Shown piece after piece: positions 17,257 through 25,693 of a stretch of DNA of 64,000 nucleotides (within the stretch, counting starts at the first letter, position 1; the number at the start of each line of letters is the position of its first letter). Where the stretch lies: contig NZ_JAOBTH010000025.1 in the NCBI RefSeq assembly GCF_025215075.1, forward strand, positions 78,790 to 142,789. Reading direction: 5' to 3'. The notes below the pieces were generated by a model. The model saw nothing but the letters and a program-made list of their open reading frames with translations, searched no databases and had not been told where the DNA came from. The translations under genes and the position numbers were made by a program. This DNA is from Tenacibaculum haliotis. Lineage in GTDB: Bacteria > Bacteroidota > Bacteroidia > Flavobacteriales > Flavobacteriaceae.

Positions 17257-18078
17257 ATGAAAAAACAACTACTCTTACTTTTATTTTTTTTTACTGTTTC
17301 TTTTAAAATCTTTGCACAAGAAAATAGAAAATTTTTATATGCTACGATAAAAGATAAAATCGGATTAGTATCTAACGCACATATAATTAATCTAAAAACA
17401 AACCAAGGAACCTATACTAACGAAGAAGGTGAGTTTAGAATCTTAGCAAAAGTTAATGATTCCTTACAAATATCATTTATTGGTTATAAAACAACCTTTT
17501 TTAAGGTGAAAATTAAGAATTTCGGCTTATTTAAGAATGAAATTATTTTAGAAAAAGAGGCTCTTGAGCTTGATGAAATTATATTAAAAAAACATGATTT
17601 AATAGGCTCATTAGATGTTGATGCAAAAAAAACACCTAAAGATATTGGAAAAGACAAATCTAAAAGTGCTTTAGATTTTTCGATGATCGATTTTGAAAAA
17701 GTGGTTAGTACTACTGTTGATGCTATAGACCGTTCAAAAGCGCCAAACATGCAAAAACAAACAGATCCTACAGCTAAATTTGCTGGTGTAGGTGGTGGTT
17801 TTAATTCTGGTCCCGATAAATATGCTGCAGAAAAAAGAAGAGTTCGAAAAGAGATTAAATATAAAGAGAATTTTCCTAATATGTTAATTTCTCAGTTTGG
17901 TGAAAAATTCTTTTTTGATGAATTAAAAATTCCGAAAGAAAAATATCACCACTTTTTAGCTTACTGTAATTCCTTAAATATAGAAGGACTATATAAAGAT
18001 GGTAACATATTAGGTGTTATAAAAATATTACGACAAGAAAGCAAAAGCTATTTAAAAGTTATAGATTTACCCGAATGA
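17257..18078 (+). CDS. Secreted CarboxypepD_reg-like protein, copy 2 of 3
   Basis: This is the second paralogue, 273 residues, starting 4 nt after the first. It has a signal peptide (ending near KIFAQE) and the beta-sandwich with GLVSNAHIINLKTNQGTYT, EEGEFRILAKVNDSLQISFI and ELDEIILKKHD. The linker differs from the other copies (PNMQKQTDPTAKFAGVGGGF). The C-terminal module is FFFDELKIPKEKYHHFLAYC. The N-terminal domain is close to that of copy 3 (ENRKFLYA, NEEGEFRILAK), so those two look like the more recent duplication. Function is unknown. Confidence 0.8.
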   Translation: MKKQLLLLLFFFTVSFKIFAQENRKFLYATIKDKIGLVSNAHIINLKTNQGTYTNEEGEFRILAKVNDSLQISFIGYKTTFFKVKIKNFGLFKNEIILEKEALELDEIILKKHDLIGSLDVDAKKTPKDIGKDKSKSALDFSMIDFEKVVSTTVDAIDRSKAPNMQKQTDPTAKFAGVGGGFNSGPDKYAAEKRRVRKEIKYKENFPNMLISQFGEKFFFDELKIPKEKYHHFLAYCNSLNIEGLYKDGNILGVIKILRQESKSYLKVIDLPE

Positions 18079-18851
18079 ATAAACAGTTAATCTTTCTTTT
18101 TTTATTAATTTCTTTTTTAAAAACCCAATCTCAGGAGAATCGAAAATTCTTGTATGCCGATGTAAAAGATAAGATTGCTGGTGTTTATAATGCGCATATT
18201 GTTAACTTAAATACAAAACAAGGAACTTTCACCAATGAAAGCGGTGAATTTAGAATTTTAGCAAAACAGCACGATTCCTTACAAATATCTTTCGTTGGTT
18301 ATAAATCAACCCTTTTAATTGTTAATTTACATCATTTCGGAATACAAAAAAACACTTTCGAATTAGTAAAAACAGCATTTGAGCTAGATGAAATATCAAT
18401 TAAGAAAAATAATTTATTAGGGTATTTAACTTCGGATAGCAAGAACATAAAAATCGAGAAAAAAATAGATGCTAAAACACTAAAACTACCTTATGCTGGA
18501 TCTAGAATTCTTACACCTGCCGAAAGAAGGTTATATACAGCAATGGGCGGAAGAAATTTACTCTCTATAGATTACATAATTAACAGTATTTCGGGACGAA
18601 TAACCAAACTTCGAAAACTTAAAACTATTGAAAGTTTAGAAGTAAAAGTAAAAAATTTAAAAAACACGTATTCTAAACACATTGTAAAAGAGTATCACAT
18701 CAAAGAATCAGACGTTTATAAGTTTATTTATTTTTGTACTGCGGATGAACATTTTAATCAGGTTTATAATTCAGGTGATATAAATATGATTCTTTTTTTA
18801 AAAAAGAAATCCGAAGTATTTAAAAAATTACATTCAAACAATTATAATTAG
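18075..18851 (+). CDS. Secreted CarboxypepD_reg-like protein, copy 3 of 3
   Basis: This is the third paralogue, 258 residues, overlapping copy 2 by 4 nt (ATGA), so the three genes are co-transcribed and coupled. The signal peptide ends near KTQSQE. The beta-sandwich has GVYNAHIVNLNTKQGTFT and ESGEFRILAKQHDSLQISFV, with ELDEISIKKNN at its end. The linker keeps the segment AKTLKLPYA seen in copy 1 (AQTLKLPYA). The C-terminal module is KEYHIKESDVYKFIYFC. Sharing linker features with copy 1 and domain features with copy 2 suggests a mosaic history. Confidence 0.8.
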   Translation: MNKQLIFLFLLISFLKTQSQENRKFLYADVKDKIAGVYNAHIVNLNTKQGTFTNESGEFRILAKQHDSLQISFVGYKSTLLIVNLHHFGIQKNTFELVKTAFELDEISIKKNNLLGYLTSDSKNIKIEKKIDAKTLKLPYAGSRILTPAERRLYTAMGGRNLLSIDYIINSISGRITKLRKLKTIESLEVKVKNLKNTYSKHIVKEYHIKESDVYKFIYFCTADEHFNQVYNSGDINMILFLKKKSEVFKKLHSNNYN

Positions 18852-18883
18852 TATTTTGGCGCAATAATTGGTCTTTAAGAATT

Positions 18884-19375
18884 ATGAAAAAAATATTTAT
18901 CCTATTATTTATCCTTCCACTATTCTCTTTTAGTGTTCACAAATACTATATTTCTTTAACAGAAATTGAATACAAAGAAAAAACACAATCTGTTCAAATG
19001 ATTATGAATGTTTTTATTGATGATATAGAAAATGCCATTAATAAAGACTATAATGTAGATTTACAATTAACTACAAAAAATGAGTCAAAAAAAGTTGATG
19101 AACTATTCTTTAATTATTTACAAAAACATTTTAAAGTTAAAATAAACGATACTAATGTAATCTATAGTTTTATTGGTAAAGAATACGATGGTGACATTGT
19201 TTATTTCTATTTAGAAATTGAAAACATCACCAATATAAAAAGCCTCGAAATACAAAATGATGTATTAATAAATCATTTCCCTGAGCAACAAAACTTAATT
19301 AAAACGTCGATAAAAAAGGATCGAAAGAGTTTATTTTTAGATAAAAAAAATGATAAAGGTTTGTTAAAATTTTAA
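18884..19375 (+). CDS. DUF6702-family secreted protein
   Basis: This small exported protein of 163 residues has a signal peptide (MKKIFILLFILPLFSFSVHK). It resembles the DUF6702 family, which I know as a frequent upstream neighbour of M1-type metallopeptidase genes in Flavobacteriaceae. HKYYISLTEIEYKEKTQSVQ is the typical opening of the mature part. It sits 66 nt before the first M1 gene. Its biochemical role is unknown; location suggests a link to the peptidases (inference). Confidence 0.75.
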   Translation: MKKIFILLFILPLFSFSVHKYYISLTEIEYKEKTQSVQMIMNVFIDDIENAINKDYNVDLQLTTKNESKKVDELFFNYLQKHFKVKINDTNVIYSFIGKEYDGDIVYFYLEIENITNIKSLEIQNDVLINHFPEQQNLIKTSIKKDRKSLFLDKKNDKGLLKF

Positions 19376-19441
19376 CATTCTTTAACAATACCAATTACTA
19401 ATTATTACTTTTAAAAACTATTAAATAATTTACATAACAGA

Positions 19442-21562
19442 ATGAAAAAAAATATTTTATTCGTTTTCTCTATTTTTTTTGTAGCAACTACTGCTTTTGC
19501 TCAGCAAATTACTAAAGAAGGACATACGAATCAAAACAAATTCAGACAATTAAAACAAGAATTACCAACGCCAAATAACCAACATACGGCTTCAGGGGCT
19601 CCTGGTGTAAAATATACACAACAAAAAGTTGATTATACAATGGATATCGTATTGAATGACGATAAACAAAGTATTACAGGTAATGAAACTATTACATACC
19701 ATAATAATTCTACCGACGAATTAACTTATTTATGGGTGCAATTAGATCAAAATATGCGAGCAGCAGATTCTAAAACTCCAGATATTGCTCCAACAAAAAT
19801 TCGTAAAAAATTGCCTAAACGTTTTTATGACAGAGCTTTTCCTGAAAAAGCTTTTGACGGTGGTTTTAAAATTACAAGTGTTACCAATGCAGACGGAACA
19901 AAATTATCGCACACCATTAATCAAACAATGATGCGTATTAATTTAGCGCAACCATTAGCCTCTGGCGATACATTTAAGTTTAATATTAACTGGTGGTACA
20001 ACATCAATAACCACAGAACTCAAGGTGGTAGATCTGGTTACGAACATTTTCCTAAAGACAATAATAACAATTATGTAATCGCACAATTTTACCCAAGATT
20101 ATGTGTGTATGATAATGTTGAAGGCTGGCAAAACGATCAGTTTTGGGGAAGAAGTGAATTTGCTTTAGAATTTGGAGATTTTAATATAAATATTACTGTT
20201 CCTGCAGATCATATGTTAGGTGCAACAGGTGTGTTGTTAAATAAAGAAGATGTTTTTTCTAAAACTGAATTAAAAAGAATTGAAAAAGCAAGAAAAACTT
20301 TCGACAAACCTGTTATTATTAGAACTCAAAAAGAAGCTGAGAAAATTGAGCAAGGGCGTTCTAAAAAAACAAAAACTTGGAAATTTAAAGCTACCAATGT
20401 AAGAGATTATGCTTTTGCTACTTCAAGAAAATTTATTTTTGATGCAATGGCAGTTGATATCAATGGAAAAACTGTGATGGCAGAATCTTTATACTCTAAA
20501 GAAGCAAATCCGTTATACGGAGATCATTCTACAAGAGCTGTAGCACAAACATTAAAAACATATTCGAGATATACATTTGATTATCCGTATCACAAAGCAA
20601 TTTCTGTTGACGGACAAATGGGAATGGAATATCCACAAATTTGTTTCAATCCAGGAAGACCTGATCTTGCTGATGGAGGTTATTCTGATAGAATAAAATA
20701 TAGAATGGTAAAAGTTACAATTCACGAAGTTGGACATAACTTTTTCCCGATGATTGTAAATTCTGATGAACGCCAATGGACATGGATGGATGAAGGTTTA
20801 AACTCTTACATGGAAATGTTAGCAGAATTAGATTACGACAAAGATTTCCCTATTACAAGAGGTTATCCAAAGAATATTGTAAAATATATGAGTGGTAATC
20901 AAGCCAGAATTGCCCCAATTATGTCTAAAGGAGATAATGTGTATAGTTTTGGTAACAACGCTTACGGTAAACCTGCAACTGCCTTATGGATCTTAAGAGA
21001 AACCATTATGGGAAAAGAATTATTTGACCATGCATTTGCTACTTACTCTAAAAGATGGAAATTTAAACACCCTACTCCTGCTGATTTCTTTAGATCGATG
21101 GAAGATGCTTCGGCAATGGATTTAGATTGGTTTTGGAGAGGATGGTTTTATACAACAGATGTTACTGATATTGGTGTAAAAGGTGTTAAAAAATTCTATA
21201 CAACTAAAAATAAAGATGCATCAGTAAACTTTATTGAAGATACTTCTAAAGGTTTAGGTTTCTCTAAAAAACAAAATAAATATCATTACGAAATTACCTA
21301 CAACAAACCTGGTGGCTTAGTAATGCCTATTATTGTTGAGTTTACTTACAAAGACGGAACAAAAGAAAAGAAAACATATCCTGCACAAATTTGGAGGTAT
21401 AATGATAAGCAAGTTACAAAAGTATTTTCTTCATCAAAAGAAGTACAAAGTATTACAATTGATCCTGATTTAGAAACTGCTGATGTAGATACCTCTAACA
21501 ACAGTTGGCCTAAAAAGACCGCAACTAAATTCGATAAATTTAAGAATAAGGTTAAAGGTTAA
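19442..21562 (+). CDS. M1-family metallopeptidase, copy 1
   Basis: This is an exported zinc aminopeptidase-like protein of 706 residues with a signal peptide ending near TAFAQQ. The zinc site HEVGHNFFPM is followed 18 residues later by the Glu of WMDEGLNS, giving the gluzincin pattern HExxH-X18-E. The segment MGMEYPQICF corresponds to the substrate-binding GxMEN loop, altered in its last residue. A C-terminal domain ends in DVDTSNNSWPKK. It is strongly similar to the next gene. It probably degrades peptides at the cell envelope. Confidence 0.93.
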   Translation: MKKNILFVFSIFFVATTAFAQQITKEGHTNQNKFRQLKQELPTPNNQHTASGAPGVKYTQQKVDYTMDIVLNDDKQSITGNETITYHNNSTDELTYLWVQLDQNMRAADSKTPDIAPTKIRKKLPKRFYDRAFPEKAFDGGFKITSVTNADGTKLSHTINQTMMRINLAQPLASGDTFKFNINWWYNINNHRTQGGRSGYEHFPKDNNNNYVIAQFYPRLCVYDNVEGWQNDQFWGRSEFALEFGDFNINITVPADHMLGATGVLLNKEDVFSKTELKRIEKARKTFDKPVIIRTQKEAEKIEQGRSKKTKTWKFKATNVRDYAFATSRKFIFDAMAVDINGKTVMAESLYSKEANPLYGDHSTRAVAQTLKTYSRYTFDYPYHKAISVDGQMGMEYPQICFNPGRPDLADGGYSDRIKYRMVKVTIHEVGHNFFPMIVNSDERQWTWMDEGLNSYMEMLAELDYDKDFPITRGYPKNIVKYMSGNQARIAPIMSKGDNVYSFGNNAYGKPATALWILRETIMGKELFDHAFATYSKRWKFKHPTPADFFRSMEDASAMDLDWFWRGWFYTTDVTDIGVKGVKKFYTTKNKDASVNFIEDTSKGLGFSKKQNKYHYEITYNKPGGLVMPIIVEFTYKDGTKEKKTYPAQIWRYNDKQVTKVFSSSKEVQSITIDPDLETADVDTSNNSWPKKTATKFDKFKNKVKG

Positions 21563-21581
21563 AATAAATATATTTAAAGTT

Positions 21582-21617
21582 AAAAGCGGTACAAGGTAAT
21601 TGTACCGCTTTTTTTTG
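21582..21617 (+). terminator. Intrinsic terminator between the two M1 peptidase genes
   Basis: A 13-bp stem, AAAAGCGGTACAA paired with TTGTACCGCTTTT around a 5-nt loop, is followed by a T-run. It means the second M1 gene needs its own promoter. Confidence 0.92.
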
Positions 21618-21719
21618 TACTTAAATTGTATAAAAGTTTGTTAAAATTTTAACAAACACTGTTTTCTAGTTATCAAAATTCAGTAACTTCCCACATATTT
21701 TTAACTCAATCAAACAAAA

Positions 21720-23948
21720 ATGAAAAAATACGCTACGCTATTACTTTCAGCCCTTTTTGTTTCTGCATCAATATTTGCACAAGAAGCACCAAAAAAAGAG
21801 CCTCAAAAAGGTCATACCGATCAAAACAAATTTCGTCAACTAAAAGACGTTTTGGCTACTCCAAACGATCAAAGAACTGCTTCTGGAGCTCCTGGACACC
21901 AATACACGCAACAAAAAGTTGATTATGTAATGGATATTCGTTTAGACGAAAAAAATGACAGAATTTATGGTAATGAAACAATTACATATCATAATAACTC
22001 TAAAGATGTTCTAGAATATTTATGGGTGCAGTTAGACCAAAATATGCGTGCTCCAGATTCTAAAACTCCATTAGCAAAATCTAAAGGAGCTAGCGGTTTT
22101 CAAACACCAAAGCAATTTGTAAGCAGTAATATGGATAAAGCAAAAGATTTTGGATATAAAATTGAAGCTGTTAAAAATGCAGATGGCACAGATTTATCTC
22201 ATACTATTAATCGTACTATGATGCGTATTAATTTACCAACGCCTTTGGCTTCTGGTGAAGTTTTTAAATTTAAAATTAAGTGGAATTATTTAATTAATGA
22301 TATTAATGCAGACGGAGGTCGTTCTGGTTTAGAAAAATTTCCTGATGGAAACAAAAACTATACTATAGCACAGTTTTTTCCTCGTTTAGCAGTTTATGAT
22401 AATGTTGAAGGTTGGCAAAACATGCAGTTTTGGGGTCGTTCTGAATTTGCTTTAGAATTTGGAGATTATGATGTTAAAATTACAGTTCCTGCAGATCATA
22501 TTATGGAAGCTACAGGTGAATTACAAAACGAAAAAGAAGTTTTAACTAAAAAACAACGTAAGCGTTTTGAAAAAGCAAGAAAATCTTTTAAAGATCCAGT
22601 AATGATTGTTACGCAAGCTGAAGCTGAAGTAACTGAAAAAGGTCGTGCTACAAAAACAAAAACTTGGCATTATAAAGCAAACAGTGTACGTGATTACGCT
22701 TTTGCTTCTTCAAGAAAATATATTTGGGATGCCATGGCAACCAATATTAACGGAAAAACAGTAATGGCTATTTCTTTATATCCTAAAGAAGGAAACCCAT
22801 TATGGGAAGAACATTCTACAAGAGCAGTTGCTACAACACTTGTTGAATATTCTAAATTAACGTTCGACTATCCGTATTCTAAAGCAATTTCTGTACATTC
22901 AGAAAGACAAGGAATGGAGTATCCTATGATTTGTTTCAACTTTGGTAGACCAAACCCTGATGGAACTTATTCTGATAGAACTAAAAAAGGAATGATTGGT
23001 GTTATTGTTCACGAAGTTGGACACAACTTTTTCCCAATGATTGTAAACTCAGACGAACGTCAGTGGACTTGGATGGATGAAGGTTTAAACTCTTTTGTTG
23101 AAATTTTAGCTGAAGATGTATATGATCCTGTATTATTTGCTTCAAACCCTGCAAAAGACATTACAAGATATATGGGCGGAGATCAAAGTAATATCTCTCC
23201 AATTATGTCTCAAGGAGATTATGTAAAGCAATTTGGACCAAATGCATACTCTAAGCCAGCTGCTGGTTTATATATGTTACGTAAAACAATTATGGGACCT
23301 GAATTATTTGATTATGCTTTTAGAACTTACTCTAAAAGATGGATGTTTAAACACCCAACTCCTGCTGACTTCTTTAGAACAATGGAAGATGCTTCGGGAA
23401 TGGACTTAGATTGGTTTTGGAGAGCTTGGTTTTACACAACTGATTATACTGATATTGGTATAAAAGAAGTTAAACCTATGTATTTAACTGATAAACCAAA
23501 CGAAAGAACAAAAAAATTACAAAAGCAATACCCTGGTTACTTTGCACGTTTAGGTAAATTAATTTTCTTAACAACCAACAAAGAAGAAGCTAATTCTTCT
23601 GATGTAGAAACATATATTAATGGTTTATCTGCTGATAAAAAAGCAAATTTAAAAACATTACCTAAGTTTATGTATCAAGTTGAATTTGAAAAGCCTGGTG
23701 GAATACCAATGCCTATTATCGTTGAATTAACCTATGCAGATGGTACTAAAAAACGTGAAATGTTTCCTGCTCAAATTTGGATGAACAATGACAATAAAGT
23801 ATACAGAGTATTTTCTTCTGCTAAAGAAGTTACAAACATTACTGTAGATCCAGATTTTGAAACTGCAGATGTTGATACTTCTAACAATAGCTGGCCTAAG
23901 AAAACCGCTAACAAGTTTGATAAATTTAAGAATAAAGTAAAAAATTAG
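21720..23948 (+). CDS. M1-family metallopeptidase, copy 2
   Basis: This is the second of two tandem exported M1 metallopeptidases, 742 residues, signal peptide ending near SIFAQE. The zinc site HEVGHNFFPM and the Glu of WMDEGLNS are kept, as is the QGMEYPMICF loop. It carries an insertion of roughly 35-40 residues in the late part (PNERTKKLQKQYPGYFARL onward) that copy 1 lacks. Its C-terminus again ends ETADVDTSNNSWPKK. The pair arose by duplication and has since diverged in the C-terminal domain. Confidence 0.93.
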   Translation: MKKYATLLLSALFVSASIFAQEAPKKEPQKGHTDQNKFRQLKDVLATPNDQRTASGAPGHQYTQQKVDYVMDIRLDEKNDRIYGNETITYHNNSKDVLEYLWVQLDQNMRAPDSKTPLAKSKGASGFQTPKQFVSSNMDKAKDFGYKIEAVKNADGTDLSHTINRTMMRINLPTPLASGEVFKFKIKWNYLINDINADGGRSGLEKFPDGNKNYTIAQFFPRLAVYDNVEGWQNMQFWGRSEFALEFGDYDVKITVPADHIMEATGELQNEKEVLTKKQRKRFEKARKSFKDPVMIVTQAEAEVTEKGRATKTKTWHYKANSVRDYAFASSRKYIWDAMATNINGKTVMAISLYPKEGNPLWEEHSTRAVATTLVEYSKLTFDYPYSKAISVHSERQGMEYPMICFNFGRPNPDGTYSDRTKKGMIGVIVHEVGHNFFPMIVNSDERQWTWMDEGLNSFVEILAEDVYDPVLFASNPAKDITRYMGGDQSNISPIMSQGDYVKQFGPNAYSKPAAGLYMLRKTIMGPELFDYAFRTYSKRWMFKHPTPADFFRTMEDASGMDLDWFWRAWFYTTDYTDIGIKEVKPMYLTDKPNERTKKLQKQYPGYFARLGKLIFLTTNKEEANSSDVETYINGLSADKKANLKTLPKFMYQVEFEKPGGIPMPIIVELTYADGTKKREMFPAQIWMNNDNKVYRVFSSAKEVTNITVDPDFETADVDTSNNSWPKKTANKFDKFKNKVKN

Positions 23949-23972
23949 TAATTTACTTTCGTTTATATATAC

Positions 23973-24003
23973 AAAAAACCCGCTATAAAAGCGGGTTTTT
24001 TAT
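23973..24003 (+). terminator. Bidirectional terminator after the M1 peptidase pair
   Basis: The stem AAAAACCCGC pairs with GCGGGTTTTT around a 7-nt loop, with A on the left and T on the right. It serves both convergent genes. Confidence 0.88.
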
Positions 24004-24019
24004 TTTTGTAAATTATTTA

Positions 24020-24454
24020 CTACTTTCTAAATAACTTATTAATTTCATCTAATGTTAATAATTTAGATTCTGTAAGCACATCTGGTTCTCTACTAACATA
24101 TTGTTCTATTTGCAATTTAATTACTCCTTCATCTCTTTCATATTTCAAATAAACAACATCTCCATTTGCTTTAATTTGGTATTTACTTCCTGCAGCTTCT
24201 TCAAAACCTCTTACCATAATTTGGTGCAACTTATCTGCATCGTTATCTACGTTTTTAAATGTAAAAGACACATATTCATTTATAGGGTTATTGATGTTTT
24301 TATAAAATAAATTATACGCTTCATCTCCTATTTTCTCTAAATAAACAAATTCTACTCTACCAACAATTTCAACTCTTGCTGTTTCAATTAATTCAATTTG
24401 AGAATACGAAGCAACAGAAAGAAATAATGTTGCTATAAAAAATAGTTTTTTCAT
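24020..24454 (-). CDS. Hypothetical secreted protein
   Basis: I do not recognise this family. It encodes 144 residues with a clear signal peptide (MKKLFFIATLFLSVASYSQ). The mature part is charged, with likely mixed alpha/beta structure and no Cys. It is monocistronic and convergent with the M1 peptidase genes, sharing their terminator. Real coding is supported by the signal peptide and clean frame. Confidence 0.75.
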   Translation of the reverse strand: MKKLFFIATLFLSVASYSQIELIETARVEIVGRVEFVYLEKIGDEAYNLFYKNINNPINEYVSFTFKNVDNDADKLHQIMVRGFEEAAGSKYQIKANGDVVYLKYERDEGVIKLQIEQYVSREPDVLTESKLLTLDEINKLFRK

Positions 24455-24582
24455 AAATATTAGGGTTTAAAAGTTTGCTATAAATATAGTTTGATTCTAA
24501 TTAAAAAGAATAACGTTTTAATAAATAAAAAATTATGTATTGATACAGAAACAAAAGGTACTTAAATTAAACCAATAAAGTA

Positions 24583-25581
24583 CTACTCTAAAAAACCTTG
24601 TTCTTTCATCCAAGTATCAGAATAAATTTTATTCATGTAACGTGAACCATGATCTGGTAAAACAACCACAACAACACTGTTTTCATCAAAATAGCCTTTC
24701 GCCGCATATTGTTGCATAGCTAATACAACCGCACCTGAAGTATATCCGCAGAATAAACCTTCTGCTTTAACCAACTCTCTTGATTTAAGTGCTGCTTCTT
24801 TATCCGATACTTTTTCATAAACATCAATTACATCAAAATCGGTTGCTGTAGGGATTAAATTTTTTCCTAGCCCTTCAATTTTATAAGGTGCTATTTCATT
24901 TTCATCAAACTCACCTGTTTCATGATATTTTTTTAAAACGGAACCAATAGCATCTACTCCCAACACTTTTATATTCGGGTTCTTTTCTTTTAAGTATTTA
25001 CCTGTTCCAGAAATTGTTCCTCCTGTTCCGCTGGCAATAACAACATGAGTTACCCTACCTTTTGTTTGTTTCCAAATCTCAGGGCCAGTGCTTTTATAAT
25101 GAGCCTCTATATTTAACTCATTAAAATATTGATTGATATAAATAGATCCTGGATTTTCTTTGTGCAACCTTTTTGCTACTTCATAATACGAACGAGGATC
25201 ATCAGCAGGAACATATGCAGGACAAACATGTACCTGTGCTCCCATTGATTTTAACATATCTATTTTATCTTGTGATGATTTATCACTTACTGCCAAAATA
25301 CATTTATAGCCTTTTATAACACTAATCATAGCTATTGAAAAACCTGTGTTACCTGAAGTCGTTTCAACAATAGTATCCCCTGGCTTTAAAATCCCTTTTT
25401 TCTCAGCGCTTTCTATAATATGTAATGCAATTCTGTCTTTTGCAGAATGCCCAGGGTTAAAAGCTTCTATTTTTGCATAATATGTACCTAAAAGACCTTT
25501 TGTTATTTTAGCTAACTTTACCATAGGAGTTTGCCCTATTAAATCTAAAATTGAATTGGTAATACCTTTATGTCTGTTCAT
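24583..25581 (-). CDS. PLP-dependent cysteine synthase / cystathionine beta-synthase-like enzyme
   Basis: This fold-type II PLP enzyme has 332 residues from ATG 25581. The frame is open further up, but that part lies in a large leader hairpin, and [19 protein letters not shown] is the normal family start. The PLP Lys is in [10 protein letters not shown], the substrate loop is [10 protein letters not shown], the phosphate loop is [11 protein letters not shown], and the late GYTSGAV and [18 protein letters not shown] segments resemble cystathionine beta-synthase more than CysK. It may make cysteine or cystathionine from an activated serine and sulfide or homocysteine; the substrate is not certain. 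There is no C-terminal CBS domain. Confidence 0.9.
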   Translation of the reverse strand: MNRHKGITNSILDLIGQTPMVKLAKITKGLLGTYYAKIEAFNPGHSAKDRIALHIIESAEKKGILKPGDTIVETTSGNTGFSIAMISVIKGYKCILAVSDKSSQDKIDMLKSMGAQVHVCPAYVPADDPRSYYEVAKRLHKENPGSIYINQYFNELNIEAHYKSTGPEIWKQTKGRVTHVVIASGTGGTISGTGKYLKEKNPNIKVLGVDAIGSVLKKYHETGEFDENEIAPYKIEGLGKNLIPTATDFDVIDVYEKVSDKEAALKSRELVKAEGLFCGYTSGAVVLAMQQYAAKGYFDENSVVVVVLPDHGSRYMNKIYSDTWMKEQGFLE

Positions 25582-25599
25582 TGCTGTTATAAAATAAGA

Positions 25600-25666
25600 A
25601 AGCGTCATTGTAAAATGACTGCGAATATATCTGTTTGAGATTATTCGTAATTTTACAATGACGCTT
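25600..25666 (-). repeat. Long imperfect palindrome in the leader of the cysteine synthase-like gene
   Basis: Two perfect 17-nt arms, AAGCGTCATTGTAAAAT and ATTTTACAATGACGCTT, enclose an inner 6-bp stem (CGAATA with TATTCG) and a 14-nt loop. A second small hairpin (CACTC with GAGTG, 25668-25682) lies next to it on the 5' side of the minus strand. Both fall between a -7 box and the start codon, so they would be in the mRNA leader. A MITE- or REP-like repeat, or the terminator of the upstream peptidase gene, are alternatives. Confidence 0.75.
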
Positions 25667-25682
25667 ACACTCAAACCGAGTG

Positions 25683-25690
25683 CAAAAATA
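25683..25690 (-). promoter_or_regulatory. -7 box for the cysteine synthase-like gene
   Basis: The minus strand reads TATTTTTG, a perfect TAnnTTTG, just beyond the stop codon of the upstream peptidase gene. No -33 TTG is seen at normal spacing. Transcription from here would give a leader of about 100 nt that holds the palindrome. Confidence 0.5.
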
Positions 25691-25693
25691 TAA

